A stretch of DNA of 64,000 nucleotides, from contig NZ_RBXL01000001.1 of NCBI RefSeq assembly GCF_003634315.1, forward strand, positions 852,501 through 916,500. The letters run 5' to 3'. The notes under the pieces were generated by a model that searched no databases, was not told the DNA's origin, and saw only the letters and a list, made by a program, of their open reading frames with translations. This document shows positions 26,010-36,637 of this stretch, in pieces. The translations under genes were made by a program, and so were the position numbers. The stretch's first letter is position 1; each line of letters opens with the position of its first letter. The DNA comes from Thiocapsa rosea (GTDB lineage Bacteria > Pseudomonadota > Gammaproteobacteria > Chromatiales > Chromatiaceae).

Positions 26010-26094
26010 TAAACCGCGCCGGCTCCAACGGCCGCCGAGTCTGCCGGGGCCGATCCCATCCAAAAACCTCGCATATCGCGCTGGGCGCGGTTTA
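26010..26094 (+). repeat. Interspersed repeat unit, type B (direct orientation)
   Basis: An 85 bp unit begins TAAACCGCGCCGGCTCC and ends GGGCGCGGTTTA. Its last three bases, read on the - strand, are the TAA stop codon of the M23 peptidase gene. Confidence 0.92.
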
Positions 26095-27030
26095 ACCGGG
26101 TTGATCCTCGGACCCGCCGGCCAGCACGGGCCGGGGCTGACGGTCGATGTAACGGAAAGGATCGACCGCCTTGCCGTCCTTGAGAACCTCGAAGTGGACA
26201 TGCGGGCCGGTCGCGGTTCCGGAGGATCCGACCGTCGCGATCTTCTGTCCCTGCCGGACCATCTGGCCCTCTTTGACCAGGTTGTCCTGGTTATGGGCAT
26301 AACGCGTGACCAGCCCGTTGACATGCCGGATGTCGACCATCCGCCCGTATCCGCCCTTGCGACCGCTGAAGGTCACGACACCGTCGGCAACCGCGACAAT
26401 CGGCGTGCCGCGTGGGCTTGCGAAGTCGACACCCTCGTGAAAGAGGCGTCGTTTCTTGATGGGATGGACCCGAAAACCGAAATTCGAGGTGATGTAACCG
26501 GAGCGGACCGGCCAACCGGAGGGCATCGCCTGCGCGGCGAGGCCCTTGTCCATGATGACATCTTCGAGGACCTCGAGCTTACGCTTGCGATCCTGCACCA
26601 GGCTGACCATGCTGCCGAGTTCGCTGGCGATCTCGCGAATCGTGAAGTCTCGTGCCGGACCGTCTTCGGCACCGCCACGCGGCGGCGGGTCCGTGAAATC
26701 GAACTCTTCGGGATTCAATCCTGACATCTGCACCAGACGTTCGCCGAGTGCATTCAGCCTGAGAAGCTCGGCTTGCATCTCGCCGACACGCGAGGCGATG
26801 ACATCGAGATCTTCGGTAGCAGCGGGTGGGGGTGCGGGGGTCAGAGGTGCGGGCAATGATCGGGGAACTCTTGCAGGCTGCTGGGCACGGTTGTCGACAA
26901 GTGTCGTCATATTTTGATAGTGACCGATCCAGAATCCTAATCCTCCACCGGCCAAGGTGAACAAGACAACGGCCAAGAGCGCTATAACGGCCTGTCCGCG
27001 AGCGGTTTTTCGTCGATCGAGGTGGTGCAT
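26092..27030 (-). CDS. M23 family periplasmic metallopeptidase (LytM/NlpD-type)
   Basis: The 312-residue protein has one N-terminal transmembrane anchor (about residues 14-36), a Pro-rich linker, a helical segment (75-165) and a C-terminal LytM domain. The zinc ligands and catalytic residues are all present: His198 and Asp202 in FHEGVDFA, His246 in RYAHNQD, and His277 and His279 in GPHVHFEV. It probably cleaves peptidoglycan crossbridges at the inner-membrane face. The gene is conserved between secA and dciA in related bacteria. Its stop codon lies in a repeat. It is divergent from dciA. Confidence 0.88.
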   Translation of the reverse strand: MHHLDRRKTARGQAVIALLAVVLFTLAGGGLGFWIGHYQNMTTLVDNRAQQPARVPRSLPAPLTPAPPPAATEDLDVIASRVGEMQAELLRLNALGERLVQMSGLNPEEFDFTDPPPRGGAEDGPARDFTIREIASELGSMVSLVQDRKRKLEVLEDVIMDKGLAAQAMPSGWPVRSGYITSNFGFRVHPIKKRRLFHEGVDFASPRGTPIVAVADGVVTFSGRKGGYGRMVDIRHVNGLVTRYAHNQDNLVKEGQMVRQGQKIATVGSSGTATGPHVHFEVLKDGKAVDPFRYIDRQPRPVLAGGSEDQPG

Positions 27031-27184
27031 CGTTGTTTACTCTGCTTTGGTCTCTAACTGATGAGCACTGGGCATATGGCATGATTGTCGCCACAATCGC
27101 GCCTCAGGTCGATTCGTTTTTCGCCGTGGGCAAACATCGGGACTCCGTTTGCTCAGGCCTTGCGCATACCGAGGTAAACCTCCG

Positions 27185-27739
27185 ATGCTTCGTCCGGGAT
27201 TGGCCCATGTCCGCGAGCTACTTCAATCCAACCGCCTGATTCGCCGGCATCTTGAGCATCGCGACCGTGAATTGGCACTGCTCGGCATGGTCCTGAGCCG
27301 GTTGCCCGACCCGCTGCGTGCGCACTGTCGCGACGTCGTGTTGAGCGATGGGATCCTGACGCTTTTTCTCGATTCGCCGGCTTGGGTCACCCGCGCACGC
27401 TTCATGATCGAGGATCTGACCCGAGCCCTCGAGCGCGAAGGCGTTGCCAAGGTGGTTGCTCAGGTCCGCGTCCGTTCGGAACGCGATGGAATGGATGCCC
27501 TCGGGCCAAAACCGCGAGGGACGGTCGAGAGACAACCGAACGGCGGCGGGCGACTGACCCAACAGACTCGCGCCCATCTCCTCGGCGCAGCGGAAGGGAT
27601 GTCGGATCCGGCCTTAGCCGAGGTCTTTCGACGTTTTGCAAACAATCATGCCCCGGCCGCCATGACGGCGGCCGGGGACAACAGGGACTCGCCGGAATCG
27701 CCCGGTATCGTTAAGACGCCTGCTGCGCGATCGGACTAG
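27185..27739 (+). CDS. dciA: DciA family (DUF721) helicase-loading factor
   Basis: A 184-residue protein with the DUF721/DciA domain at its N-terminus: [20 protein letters not shown], then [30 protein letters not shown]. DciA loads or stimulates the replicative helicase DnaB in bacteria without DnaC or DnaI. The last 70 or so residues are low complexity and likely disordered. ATG 27185 is chosen; ATG 27149 would add twelve residues with no family match. The location between lpxC and the M23 gene is typical. Its last four bases overlap the convergent lpxC stop. Confidence 0.85.
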   Translation: MLRPGLAHVRELLQSNRLIRRHLEHRDRELALLGMVLSRLPDPLRAHCRDVVLSDGILTLFLDSPAWVTRARFMIEDLTRALEREGVAKVVAQVRVRSERDGMDALGPKPRGTVERQPNGGGRLTQQTRAHLLGAAEGMSDPALAEVFRRFANNHAPAAMTAAGDNRDSPESPGIVKTPAARSD

Positions 27740-28647
27740 GCCAGCGCCACCGGGTGTGCATAGCAGATCGGAGACTCCGCGGAGTCCTCGAACACCACCT
27801 CTTCCCAAGCACTGACGTCGGCCACCAAAGCCCTCAGCAGGGTGTTGTTGAGTGCATGCCCGGACTTGTGCGCCTGGAAGGATCCGATCAGGGTGTGCCC
27901 CAAGAGATAGAGGTCGCCGATCGCATCCAGGATCTTGTGCTTCACGAACTCGTCTTCGTAACGTAGACCCTCGTCGTTGAGGACACGATACTCGTCGACC
28001 ACCACGGCATTGTCGAGACTGCCGCCGAGCGCGAGATTCTGTGCACGTAATGCCTCGATTTCCCGCAGGAAACCGAAGGTACGTGCCCGGCTTATCTCCT
28101 TCACGAAGGAGGAGGTCGAAAAGTCGACGATCGCACGGTTGGATCGCGCATGGAACGCGGGATGATCGAAGTCGATCGAGAACTCCACCTTGAACCCGTT
28201 GTACGGCGTGAAGCGCGCGTATTTGTCGCCGTCCCGAACCTCGACCGGCCGCTTGATCCGGATAAAACGCTTGGCGCGGTTCTGCTCCTCGACGCCGGCC
28301 GACTGGACGAGGAAGACGAATGGCCCGGCGCTGCCGTCCATGATCGGCACCTCGGCGGCGCCGACATCCACATAGGCGTTGTCGATCCCGAGCCCGGCAA
28401 AGGCCGAGAGGATGTGCTCGACCGTCGAGACGCGAACATCCCCCTTCACCAATGTCGTCGACAGCCGAGTATCGCCGACATTGAAGGGTGTCGCCTTGAT
28501 CTCGACGGGCACGTCCAAATCCACCCGACGGAAAACAATCCCCGTATCGGGCGCCGCCGGCCGCAAGGTCAACGGGATCTTCTCGCCGGTGTGCAGGCCG
28601 ACGCCGGTCGCCCGGATCACATTCTTCAAGGTACGCTGCTTGAGCAT
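27736..28647 (-). CDS. lpxC: UDP-3-O-acyl-N-acetylglucosamine deacetylase LpxC
   Basis: The 303-residue protein begins [20 protein letters not shown], as in the family. The zinc-site histidine in [29 protein letters not shown] and HKSGHALNN provide the catalytic and metal ligands. LpxC performs the committed step of lipid A synthesis. The start is ATG 28647; upstream in-frame starts would add non-conserved residues. It is transcribed after ftsZ with a 251 bp gap, and is convergent with dciA by a 4 bp overlap. Confidence 0.96.
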   Translation of the reverse strand: MLKQRTLKNVIRATGVGLHTGEKIPLTLRPAAPDTGIVFRRVDLDVPVEIKATPFNVGDTRLSTTLVKGDVRVSTVEHILSAFAGLGIDNAYVDVGAAEVPIMDGSAGPFVFLVQSAGVEEQNRAKRFIRIKRPVEVRDGDKYARFTPYNGFKVEFSIDFDHPAFHARSNRAIVDFSTSSFVKEISRARTFGFLREIEALRAQNLALGGSLDNAVVVDEYRVLNDEGLRYEDEFVKHKILDAIGDLYLLGHTLIGSFQAHKSGHALNNTLLRALVADVSAWEEVVFEDSAESPICYAHPVALA

Positions 28648-28775
28648 CGGTCGAGGTCTCCCATCGCAAGCCATGGCGGCTGTCGGCATCCGTTGCCGGC
28701 TGATCGACGACCGGTCGTGACCCGGCGAGTCCACGCCCGAGCCACGATCGCTTTCCATTCGTCATGTTGTTTTGC

Positions 28776-28791
28776 GGCTCGCATGCGAGCC
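28776..28791. other. Perfect 16 bp palindrome in the ftsZ-lpxC gap
   Basis: GGCTCGCATGCGAGCC is its own reverse complement and lies about 130 bp upstream of the lpxC start. It could form a stem in the lpxC leader or bind a dimeric regulator. No T-run follows on either strand. Confidence 0.4.
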
Positions 28792-28898
28792 ACCTGCCGA
28801 CAAGCTTAGGGTTTTCCCCGACGTTTATCAAGATCAACAACGAACCATTTTGAAGATGCCTGTTTTAAAAGAACTATTCGATACAGGGAAACCCCTGA

Positions 28899-30074
28899 TC
28901 AATCGGCCTGGCGCCGCAGAAATGCCGGGATATCCAGATAATCGAGGTCATTCTCGACCACGGCTTCGGCCACAGCGGCGCCGGCGCCGCCGCCCCGGCG
29001 ATAGATGGCGGGCCGACCCAGGTCGTTGTAGTTCGGCGCGCTCTCGTTGCCGCCCACGCTGCTGACCAGATGCATCGCGGCCGTTTCTTGTGCCACCTGG
29101 CGTTTGAGCATGACGCGACGCTCGCCCAGCCCGGTCGCCACGACGGTGACCCGCAACTCGTCGTCCAGCGTCGGATCGATCACGGTGCCCACCACGACCG
29201 TGGCATCGTCGTCGGCGAAATCACGCACCGTGTTGCCGACCTCGTCGAACTCGCCGATGGTCAGGCTCAGTCCGGCGGTGATGTTGACCAGGATGCCCTT
29301 CGCTCCTGCAAGGTCGATATCCTCCAGCAGCGGGCTGCGGATGGCGGCCTCTGCGGCCTCGCGGGCACGATGCTCGCCGCGCGCAGCACCCGTTCCCATC
29401 ATGGCCACGCCCATCTCGGACATGACCGTCTTCACATCAGCAAAGTCGACGTTGATCAATCCCGGACGGGTGATCAGCTCGGCGATGCCTTGGGTCGCAT
29501 GCAACAGCACGTCGTTGGCGGCGCTGAAGGCACCGAGCAGACTCATTTCCTTGCCCAGAACGGCCAGAAGTTTTTCGTTGGGAATGGTAATCAAGGAGTC
29601 GACGTGTTTGGCCAACTCCGCAATCCCTTCCTCGGCGATGCGGCGACGCTTGGTCCCCTCGAACGGGAACGGCTTGGTCACGACGGCGACCGTCAGGATA
29701 CCCAGCTCCTTCGCGATCTGCGCCACGATCGGCGCGGCACCTGTACCGGTCCCGCCACCCATGCCGGCGGTGATGAAGACCATGTCCGCACCCTCCAGGG
29801 CCTCTTGGATGCGATCGCGGTCCTCCATCGCGGAGTTGCGACCGACCTCAGGATCGGCACCGGCACCCAAACCTTTGGTGATGCCGGCACCGAGCTGAAG
29901 GATGGTCTTCACCTGCGAACTCTTCAGCGCCTGAGCGTCGGTATTGGCGCAGATGAAGTCGACCCCTTCGATGGTCGCGGCGACCATGTGATTGACCGCA
30001 TTCCCGCCCCCGCCCCCGACGCCCACGACCTTGATGACGGCGTTCTGACTGTGGGTATCCATGAGCTCAAACAT
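28899..30074 (-). CDS. ftsZ: Cell division GTPase FtsZ
   Basis: A 391-residue tubulin homologue. The GTP-binding signature GGGTGTG is at 106-112, the N-terminal [15 protein letters not shown] at 17-31, and the T7 synergy loop [15 protein letters not shown] follows. The C-terminal conserved peptide [15 protein letters not shown] binds FtsA and other partners. It polymerises into the Z-ring. The start is ATG 30074, preceded by GAGAGGAGACAAC; an in-frame start at 30107 is too early. A hairpin-rich gap of 208 bp separates it from ftsA. Confidence 0.98.
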   Translation of the reverse strand: MFELMDTHSQNAVIKVVGVGGGGGNAVNHMVAATIEGVDFICANTDAQALKSSQVKTILQLGAGITKGLGAGADPEVGRNSAMEDRDRIQEALEGADMVFITAGMGGGTGTGAAPIVAQIAKELGILTVAVVTKPFPFEGTKRRRIAEEGIAELAKHVDSLITIPNEKLLAVLGKEMSLLGAFSAANDVLLHATQGIAELITRPGLINVDFADVKTVMSEMGVAMMGTGAARGEHRAREAAEAAIRSPLLEDIDLAGAKGILVNITAGLSLTIGEFDEVGNTVRDFADDDATVVVGTVIDPTLDDELRVTVVATGLGERRVMLKRQVAQETAAMHLVSSVGGNESAPNYNDLGRPAIYRRGGGAGAAVAEAVVENDLDYLDIPAFLRRQAD

Positions 30075-30126
30075 GCTGTTGTCTCCTCTCGAATTCGTTC
30101 GTTGCACGACCTATGAAACCTCGTAC

Positions 30127-30184
30127 GTGCGCGCCTCGGCGCGCACGCCCCCCCGACACCGCCGCGACGCGGGATGCGTCGCGG
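30127..30184. other. Two strong hairpins between ftsA and ftsZ
   Basis: Arms GTGCGCGC (30127-30134) and GCGCGCAC (30139-30146) enclose a 4 nt loop. CCGCGACGC (30162-30170) and GCGTCGCGG (30176-30184) enclose a 5 nt loop. Both stems are perfect. On the - strand they lie in the ftsZ leader. They could serve RNA processing, pausing or attenuation; no U-run is present. Confidence 0.5.
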
Positions 30185-30282
30185 CCCGAGACCGCAGGCC
30201 GCGGCCCCCCGACCGACGGGGCTTGACGAAACACCCCATCATCAATCCGCTTTCAGCAGGATCAACGCCAAACGCGGTTGCA

Positions 30283-31518
30283 CTAAAAATTGCCCTGGAA
30301 CCAACTGCGCATCCGTGACCAAGCCCCACGCAGCCCGGCGGAATCTCCGATCTCCGGACGCCGCGAGAAGCGGTGCTGACGCGCGTACATCAGCAACCCC
30401 ACGCCGGTCGAATAGATTGGATTGTTCACCACCTCGTCCATCCCGATCACGTACTGCGGGACTCCGAGCCGCACCGGCATGTGGAAGACCTCCTCGGCCA
30501 GCTCGATCAGACCGTCCATCTTCGAGCTGCCGCCGGTCAGTACCACGCCGCCCGCCACCAGATCCTCGAAGCCGCTGCGGCGCAGCTCGTTGTGCAGCAG
30601 GGTCAGAAGCTCCTCGTAGCGGGGCTCGACCACCTCGGCCAAGGTCTGGCGCGAGAGCCTGCGCGGCGGGCGATCGCCGATGCTCGGCACCTCGATGGAC
30701 TCGCTGTTGGCCGCCAGCTGCGCCAAGGCGCAGGCATGCTTGACCTTGATCAGCTCGGCATGCTGGGTCGGCGTGCGCAGCGCCACGGCGATGTCGTTGG
30801 TCACCTGATCGCCGGCGATCGGGATCACCGCGGTGTGGCGAATCGCCCCGTCGGTGAAGACGGCAAGATCCGTCGTCCCGCCGCCGATGTCGACGACACA
30901 GACGCCGAGCTCCTTCTCGTCGTCGCCGAGCACCGAATAGCTCGAGCTGAGCTGCGCGAGCACCAGATCGTCGACCTCGAGCCCGCAGCGGCGAATACAC
31001 TTGATGATGTTTTGGGCGGCACTCACCGCACCCGTGACCATGTGCACGCGGGCTTCGAGCCGCACGCCGCACATCCCGATCGGCTCGCGGATGCCCTCCT
31101 GATCGTCGATGATGAATTCCTGCGGCAGGATATGCAGGATCTTCTGATCGGCCGGGATCGCGACGGCGCGCGCGGCATCGATGACCCGATCGACATCGGC
31201 CTGGGTGACCTCGACCTCCTTGATCGCGGTGATGCCGTGCGAGTTGAGGCTGCGCACATGGCTGCCGGCGATCCCGGCGTGGACCGAGTGGATCTCGCAG
31301 CCGGCCATCAGCTCGGCCTCCTCGACCGCACGCTGAATCGACTGGACGGTCGACTCGATGTCGACGACTACGCCCTTTTTCAGACCCCGCGAGGGGTGTG
31401 TGCCGATGCCGATGATCTCGATCTGGTTGTCGTCCTTGAGCTCGCCGACCAAGGCGGCCACCTTCGAGGTCCCGATATCCAAGCCCACCAATAGATTCTT
31501 GTCGTTACGTCTCGACAT
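30283..31518 (-). CDS. ftsA: Cell division protein FtsA
   Basis: A 411-residue actin-family protein starting NLLVGLDIGTSKVAALVGEL (phosphate 1), with VVDIGGGTTDLAVF (phosphate 2) near residue 205 and VVLTGGSSKMDGL (adenosine motif). The C-terminal RMRSWFQGNF is an amphipathic membrane-targeting helix. It tethers FtsZ to the membrane and signals to FtsN/FtsW. The start is 6 bp after the ftsQ stop, so the two are co-translated. Confidence 0.97.
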   Translation of the reverse strand: MSRRNDKNLLVGLDIGTSKVAALVGELKDDNQIEIIGIGTHPSRGLKKGVVVDIESTVQSIQRAVEEAELMAGCEIHSVHAGIAGSHVRSLNSHGITAIKEVEVTQADVDRVIDAARAVAIPADQKILHILPQEFIIDDQEGIREPIGMCGVRLEARVHMVTGAVSAAQNIIKCIRRCGLEVDDLVLAQLSSSYSVLGDDEKELGVCVVDIGGGTTDLAVFTDGAIRHTAVIPIAGDQVTNDIAVALRTPTQHAELIKVKHACALAQLAANSESIEVPSIGDRPPRRLSRQTLAEVVEPRYEELLTLLHNELRRSGFEDLVAGGVVLTGGSSKMDGLIELAEEVFHMPVRLGVPQYVIGMDEVVNNPIYSTGVGLLMYARQHRFSRRPEIGDSAGLRGAWSRMRSWFQGNF

Positions 31519-31524
31519 CCGGTC

Positions 31525-32319
31525 TTATCCTCGTTTGCCGGATCGCGTCGGGCGATCCGTTGTCGCACGAGCCTGCGGCTCGGCGTTCGCTGCCCATTTC
31601 ACGGCGAAACCGTTGCTGTAGCGCAGGTCCACCACCAGCGGCTGGCCGGCCGCCTCCAATTGCGTCGCGCTGGCGATATAGCGCGCAAGCCGTTGATCGA
31701 CGCCTTCCGTGCCGAGATACAACTCGACCCCCATGACCAGCTCGACCCGCCACGCCCCGCGCGGGTCGACCGAGAGCGTCTGGATAAGATGGCCGATCAG
31801 CATCAGATCGTCGCGCCACTGCGCATAGCGCTTGACCACCTCGGGCGCACGCCGATCCTCGCCTTCGAGCAGCGGCAGACCCGCCGGGACCGTGCCCGTA
31901 CCGGGCCGAAAAACGATGCCCTCCGCGGTCACCAGACCGTCGCGATTCCAGCGTGCGATCGGGCGGTGCTCCTCGACCTCGACCTGCAGCCGATCCGGCC
32001 AGACGCGCCGCACGGTGGCGCGACCAACCCAGGCCAGGTCCTCTGCAGCCTGCTTTAGATCGTGCAAATCCGCCGTCAAGATGCCGCCGCGCAGCCGCTC
32101 GCTGATGGTCTGCTGAAGCAACCGCGAGGAGTGATGATGCAGCTCGCCCTCCACGGCGATGACGCGCACGGGCAACAGGTGCGGCTCCCAATGAACGAGC
32201 AGCCAAACGCCGCCGGCCATGACCGAAATCAAGAGCAACCCGACAAGCGCCAGCCAACGCCCGGAGCGGCGCGCACGCACCTCTACGATCGGAGGGGTTG
32301 TCCGTGCCGGGTCAACCAC
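31525..32319 (-). CDS. ftsQ: Cell division protein FtsQ
   Basis: The 264-residue bitopic protein has a cytosolic Arg-rich start, one transmembrane helix (about residues 23-43, [20 protein letters not shown]), then a POTRA domain ([20 protein letters not shown]) and a beta domain. It recruits FtsB/FtsL in the divisome. Its start overlaps the end of ddl by 8 bp. Sequence between the domains is weakly conserved, as usual for FtsQ; the location between ddl and ftsA is decisive. Confidence 0.93.
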   Translation of the reverse strand: MVDPARTTPPIVEVRARRSGRWLALVGLLLISVMAGGVWLLVHWEPHLLPVRVIAVEGELHHHSSRLLQQTISERLRGGILTADLHDLKQAAEDLAWVGRATVRRVWPDRLQVEVEEHRPIARWNRDGLVTAEGIVFRPGTGTVPAGLPLLEGEDRRAPEVVKRYAQWRDDLMLIGHLIQTLSVDPRGAWRVELVMGVELYLGTEGVDQRLARYIASATQLEAAGQPLVVDLRYSNGFAVKWAANAEPQARATTDRPTRSGKRG

Positions 32320-33247
32320 GGTCGAGACTCGTTTCCAGGATCCGCCAAACCAGGGTGTCGAAGTCCAGCCCCGCTACCCGCGCAGCCATCGGGACCAGGC
32401 TGTGGTCGGTCATGCCCGGCACCGTGTTGATCTCGAGCAGGAACGGCTCTCCGCTCCCGTCGACCATCAGGTCGACACGGCCCCAACCGCTCGCACCGGT
32501 CGCCTCGAAGGCGTCGAGCGCGAGTCGCTGCAGGCGTGACTCCTCTGCTTCGGGCAGACCGCAGGGACAGTGATAGCGCGTACTGTCGGCCCGATACTTG
32601 GCCTCGAAGTCGTAAAAGGCGTGCGGCGTTTCGAGCCGGATCATGGGGAGCGCCGCCTGTCCGAGCACGGCACAGGTGTATTCCGCGCCCTGGATCCAGC
32701 GCTCGGCGAGCACCAGTGCGTCGTAACCGCGTGCCGTGCGCCAGGCATCGGCGAGTGCGGCCGGATCCTCGACGCGCGCCATCCCGATACTCGAACCCTC
32801 GTGAACGGGCTTGATCATGAGCGGGAAGCCGAGAGCCTCGGCAGCCGCCAGATCGGCGTCCGTGCGCAGCAGCACCGATGCGGCCGTCGGCAAACCGCAC
32901 CCCGTCCAGGCCAGCTTGCAGCGATACTTGTCCATGCCGAGCGCCGAACCCAGAACCCCGGAACCCGTGTAGGGCATCCCGATGGTCTCCAAGGCGCCTT
33001 GAATCTGACCGTCTTCGCCGCCGCGTCCGTGCAGGATGATGAAGGCGCGATCGAAACCGCCGGTGCGCAGATGTTCGAGAACCTGCTCGTCCGGATCCAG
33101 TGCATGGGCGTCGACGCCCTGACGCAACAGGGCCGCCAGCACGGCGCTGCCGCTCTTCAGCGAGATCTCGCGCTCCGCCGCGCGCCCGCCGAGGAGCACC
33201 GCGACCTTGCCGAACCGAGCACGCGCCTGGATTTTCTCTGGTGTCAT
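32312..33247 (-). CDS. ddl: D-alanine--D-alanine ligase
   Basis: The 311-residue ATP-grasp ligase joins two D-Ala for the peptidoglycan stem. Landmarks are [19 protein letters not shown] near the start, [30 protein letters not shown] for the ATP-grasp and [18 protein letters not shown] for the metal-binding end. ATG 33247 overlaps the murB stop as ATGA and the 3' end overlaps ftsQ, so the set is tightly coupled. Length and order match the DdlB type. Confidence 0.96.
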   Translation of the reverse strand: MTPEKIQARARFGKVAVLLGGRAAEREISLKSGSAVLAALLRQGVDAHALDPDEQVLEHLRTGGFDRAFIILHGRGGEDGQIQGALETIGMPYTGSGVLGSALGMDKYRCKLAWTGCGLPTAASVLLRTDADLAAAEALGFPLMIKPVHEGSSIGMARVEDPAALADAWRTARGYDALVLAERWIQGAEYTCAVLGQAALPMIRLETPHAFYDFEAKYRADSTRYHCPCGLPEAEESRLQRLALDAFEATGASGWGRVDLMVDGSGEPFLLEINTVPGMTDHSLVPMAARVAGLDFDTLVWRILETSLDRG

Positions 33248-34119
33248 GGATGCTCTCCGGCGATTCGTTTGACCTCGGGCACCAACCGGACACCGGTAGC
33301 GTCCTCGACCCGGCGCTGCACCAGGTCGATCAGCTCGCGGATGTCCGCGGCACTGGCCTCGCCCGTGTTGATGATGAAATTCGCGTGCTTCTCGGACACC
33401 TGCGCACCGCCGATCCGATATCCCTTGAGTCCCTCCGCCTCGATTAGACGCGCGGCATGATCGCCGGGCGGATTGCGGAACACCGATCCGCAGCTCGGGA
33501 GCCCCACGGGCTGTGTCTGCGCACGCCGGTCGAGCAGCTCGCGAATCCGGGCCATCCCCGCTTTGCCGTCGCCGGGGGCAAGCTCGAGCGCGACGTCCAG
33601 GAACCACTCGCCGGGCGGCCCGATCACCTCGCGGTAGCCGATCGAGAAATCGCCCGGCCCCCGCTCGCGAATCCGACCGAACCGATCGATGGTCCGCACC
33701 GAGACGACATGCTCCCAGGTCTCGCCGCCCCAGGCGCCCGCATTCATCGCCAGCGCCCCCCCCATGGTGCCCGGGATGCCGGCAAGGAACTCGCACCCGA
33801 CCAGATCGTGCCGCGACGCGAATCGGGCCACCTTGGCACAGGAGACACCGGACTCGGCATGGATACCGGTCGCACCCCGTCGTTCCAACCGTGTCAGACA
33901 GTCCCGGGTCTGGATCACGGTGCCGGGAAAACCGGCGTCGTCCACCAGCAGATTGCTCCCGAGCCCGAGCCATAAGAGTGGCTCCTGCGGGTCGAGGCGC
34001 GCCAGGAAGGCAGCCAGATCCGCCGCATCCGTCGGCCGATAGAAGCGACGCGCGGGACCGCCGACCCGCCAGCTGGTGTGGCGGGAGAGTGGCTCGCGCT
34101 CGCGCAGCTCGCCCATCAT
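33244..34119 (-). CDS. murB: UDP-N-acetylenolpyruvoylglucosamine reductase MurB
   Basis: A 291-residue type I/II MurB flavoprotein with [52 protein letters not shown] (FAD-binding region) and a C-terminal [15 protein letters not shown] segment. It uses NADPH to reduce enolpyruvyl-UDP-GlcNAc. ATG 34119 overlaps the murC TGA (ATGA) and is followed by a second ATG. It is short, lacking the extra loop of E. coli MurB. Confidence 0.94.
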   Translation of the reverse strand: MMGELREREPLSRHTSWRVGGPARRFYRPTDAADLAAFLARLDPQEPLLWLGLGSNLLVDDAGFPGTVIQTRDCLTRLERRGATGIHAESGVSCAKVARFASRHDLVGCEFLAGIPGTMGGALAMNAGAWGGETWEHVVSVRTIDRFGRIRERGPGDFSIGYREVIGPPGEWFLDVALELAPGDGKAGMARIRELLDRRAQTQPVGLPSCGSVFRNPPGDHAARLIEAEGLKGYRIGGAQVSEKHANFIINTGEASAADIRELIDLVQRRVEDATGVRLVPEVKRIAGEHP

Positions 34120-35546
34120 GCCCCCGACCGCCCCATCTGGCTCGGCAGACGCGCCGCTAAGCCACCGATGTCGCCGGCTCCCATCATCAGCACCATGTCG
34201 CCGTCGAGCACCAGGTTGTCCAAAAGACCCGGCACCTCGTCGATCGTCTGCGCGAACACCGGATCCAGCTCGCCGCGCGTGCGGATCGCACGGCTCAATG
34301 CACGCCCGTCGGCACCCGGGATCGGTGCCTCGCCGGCCGGGTAGACCTCGCACAAGACGAGTGCATCCGGGCTGGACAGCACCGCCACGAAGTCCTCGAA
34401 CTGCTCCTGGGTCCGCGTAAACCGATGGGGCTGGAACACCAAGACCAGCCGGCGTCCGGGCCATCCGGCGCGCGCGGCCGCCAAGGTGGCTGCGATCTCG
34501 CGCGGGTGGTGCCCGTAGTCGTCGACCAAGAGCCATCGGCGATCGCGCATGTCGGTCAGCGCGCTGATCATGAAGCGACGCCCGACCCCTTCGAAACGGG
34601 ACAGGGCCCGCACGATCGCATCGTCCTCGACACCCAGCTCAAGCGCGACGGTGATTGCAGCCAGCGCGTTCAGCACGTTGTGCCGGCCGGGCAGGTTGAG
34701 ATCGATCTCCAACGGGGAATCGAGATCACGCGCCTCGACGCGAAAACGGGTGCGCATGCCGTCCTGTCGGATCTCGACCGCGCGCACATCGGCCTCCGGG
34801 CGCGTGCCGTAGGTGCGCGCCGGACGCGGCATCGAGTCGACCAGGGCGCGAATCTCGTCGTCGTCGATACAGAGCACCGCGAGGCCGTAGAAAGGCAGAT
34901 GGTGCAGAAACTCCATGAAGGTGGCACGCAACCGATTGAAGTCGTTGCCGTAGGTATGCATGTGATCGGCATCGATGTTGGTGACGATCGAGATCATGGG
35001 CTGCAGATAGAGGAAGGAGGCATCGCTCTCGTCGGCCTCGGCGACCAGATACTTGGTGGTCCCCAGCTTGGCATTGGCGCCCGCACTGTTGAGCCGACCG
35101 CCGATCACGAAGGTCGGATCGAGTCCGCCCTCGGCCAGGATGCTGGCCACCAGACTGGTGGTTGTCGTTTTGCCGTGCGTGCCGGCCACCGCGACGCCGT
35201 AATAGAAGCGCATCAGCTCGGCGAGCATTTCGGCACGACGCACGATCGGGATACGTCCGGCACGCGCGCTCTGGATCTCGGGATTGGCCTCGTCGATCGC
35301 GCTCGACACGACGACGGCGTCTGCATCCGCGACCTGCTCGGCCCGGTGACCGATGAAGATCTCGACACCCAACCCTTTGAGGCGACGCGTCGCATCGCTC
35401 TCGCGCAGATCCGACCCCGCGACCTCGTAGCCCAGATTGGCCATCAGCTCGGCGATGCCGCTCATCCCGGAGCCACCGATCCCCACGAAGTGGAGTCGGC
35501 GCACCCGACCCATCCGGGCGGCGGTATGTTGAAGATGTGCGCTCAT
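34116..35546 (-). CDS. murC: UDP-N-acetylmuramate--L-alanine ligase MurC
   Basis: A 476-residue Mur ligase with the start [18 protein letters not shown], the P-loop GTHGKTTT at 122-129, EADESDASF and [10 protein letters not shown] (His-rich motif near the C-terminal domain). It adds L-Ala to UDP-MurNAc. ATG 35546 overlaps the murG stop by ATGA; an in-frame start at 35567 was not chosen because ATGA coupling is the pattern throughout this cluster. Confidence 0.97.
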   Translation of the reverse strand: MSAHLQHTAARMGRVRRLHFVGIGGSGMSGIAELMANLGYEVAGSDLRESDATRRLKGLGVEIFIGHRAEQVADADAVVVSSAIDEANPEIQSARAGRIPIVRRAEMLAELMRFYYGVAVAGTHGKTTTTSLVASILAEGGLDPTFVIGGRLNSAGANAKLGTTKYLVAEADESDASFLYLQPMISIVTNIDADHMHTYGNDFNRLRATFMEFLHHLPFYGLAVLCIDDDEIRALVDSMPRPARTYGTRPEADVRAVEIRQDGMRTRFRVEARDLDSPLEIDLNLPGRHNVLNALAAITVALELGVEDDAIVRALSRFEGVGRRFMISALTDMRDRRWLLVDDYGHHPREIAATLAAARAGWPGRRLVLVFQPHRFTRTQEQFEDFVAVLSSPDALVLCEVYPAGEAPIPGADGRALSRAIRTRGELDPVFAQTIDEVPGLLDNLVLDGDMVLMMGAGDIGGLAARLPSQMGRSGA

Positions 35547-36637
35547 CGACCGGCAACCTCCAAGCAAGCAGCCGCGATCCGTCCAGCGGCATCCGGCTGC
35601 GCGCGCTCGCGGGCCGCATCGGCCATCGTCGACAGGGTCTCGCGATCGCCCAGCAATTCAGTCAGCAGCGCGGTCAAACCGGCAACGGTCAGATCGCGTT
35701 GAATCACGAGTCGGGCCGCGCCGACATCGGCGAGATAGCGGGCGTTGCCGACCTGATGGTCGTCGACCGCGAATGGATACGGCACCAACACCGAGGCGAC
35801 GCCGGCCGCGGCCAGCTCCGAGACCGTCAGCGCGCCGGCCCGGCAGACGACCAGGTCGGCCCAACCATAGGCTTCGGCCATGTCGTTGATAAAGGGCGCA
35901 ACCTCCGCCTCGACACCGACCGTCCGATAGGCCGCCTGCGCGGTCTCGAGCGTGCGCTCGCCGGCCTGATGGCGAACGCGCGGACGCAGCTCCGCCGGCA
36001 GCGCCGCCAGCGCGGCGGGGACCATTTCGTTGAGGACCTGAGCCCCGAGCGAGCCGCCCAGAATCAGCAACCGAGCCGGCTCGGCCGACCCCTCGGCGTG
36101 CCGCCGCGCCAGACGCTCGCGCGGTGCCGGCAGATCCACGATCGCGCGACGCACGGGATTTCCGCAAGCCTGCGCACCACGCGCACCCGGAAAGCTCCCT
36201 GGAAATGCCTCGAACACCCGCGTGGCGATCCGCGCCAACCACTGATTGGTCATTCCCGGCACGAAGTTCTGCTCATGGATCACCAACGGAAACCCCAACA
36301 CACGCGCGGCCAAGCCGCCGGGCCCGGAGGCGAATCCACCCATCCCCAGCACCACTGTCGGGCGACGCCGACGCAGGATCCGTGCAGCCTGCCAGAGTGC
36401 AACCGCGATCTTGAAGGGGGCACCGAGGATCTGAGCGACCCCCTTGCCGCGCAGGCCCTCGATGCGGATCCACTCCATCTCCAAGCCGTGCTCGGGCACC
36501 AGACGCGACTCCATCCCGCGACGCGTCCCGATCCAGAAGACGCCCACACCTTGCTCGCGCAGACGCTCGGCGACCGCAAGCGCGGGAAAGACATGCCCGC
36601 CGGTGCCCCCGGCCATGACGGCTACGCGCGTACCCAT
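35543..36637 (-). CDS. murG: UDP-GlcNAc:lipid I transferase MurG
   Basis: A 364-residue GT-B enzyme with [16 protein letters not shown] (residues 8-23), [33 protein letters not shown] and [31 protein letters not shown]-type acceptor region at its C-terminal half (described by its ends [11 protein letters not shown] and YPFAVDDHQ). It makes lipid II at the inner membrane face. The start ATG 36637 lies within ftsW, with 16 bp overlap. Confidence 0.97.
   Translation of the reverse strand: MGTRVAVMAGGTGGHVFPALAVAERLREQGVGVFWIGTRRGMESRLVPEHGLEMEWIRIEGLRGKGVAQILGAPFKIAVALWQAARILRRRRPTVVLGMGGFASGPGGLAARVLGFPLVIHEQNFVPGMTNQWLARIATRVFEAFPGSFPGARGAQACGNPVRRAIVDLPAPRERLARRHAEGSAEPARLLILGGSLGAQVLNEMVPAALAALPAELRPRVRHQAGERTLETAQAAYRTVGVEAEVAPFINDMAEAYGWADLVVCRAGALTVSELAAAGVASVLVPYPFAVDDHQVGNARYLADVGAARLVIQRDLTVAGLTALLTELLGDRETLSTMADAARERAQPDAAGRIAAACLEVAGR

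Noticed and set aside
12186-26094. CRISPR array
   Set aside because: The repeats are spread over kilobases with inverted ends and no regular short spacers; no cas gene is present.
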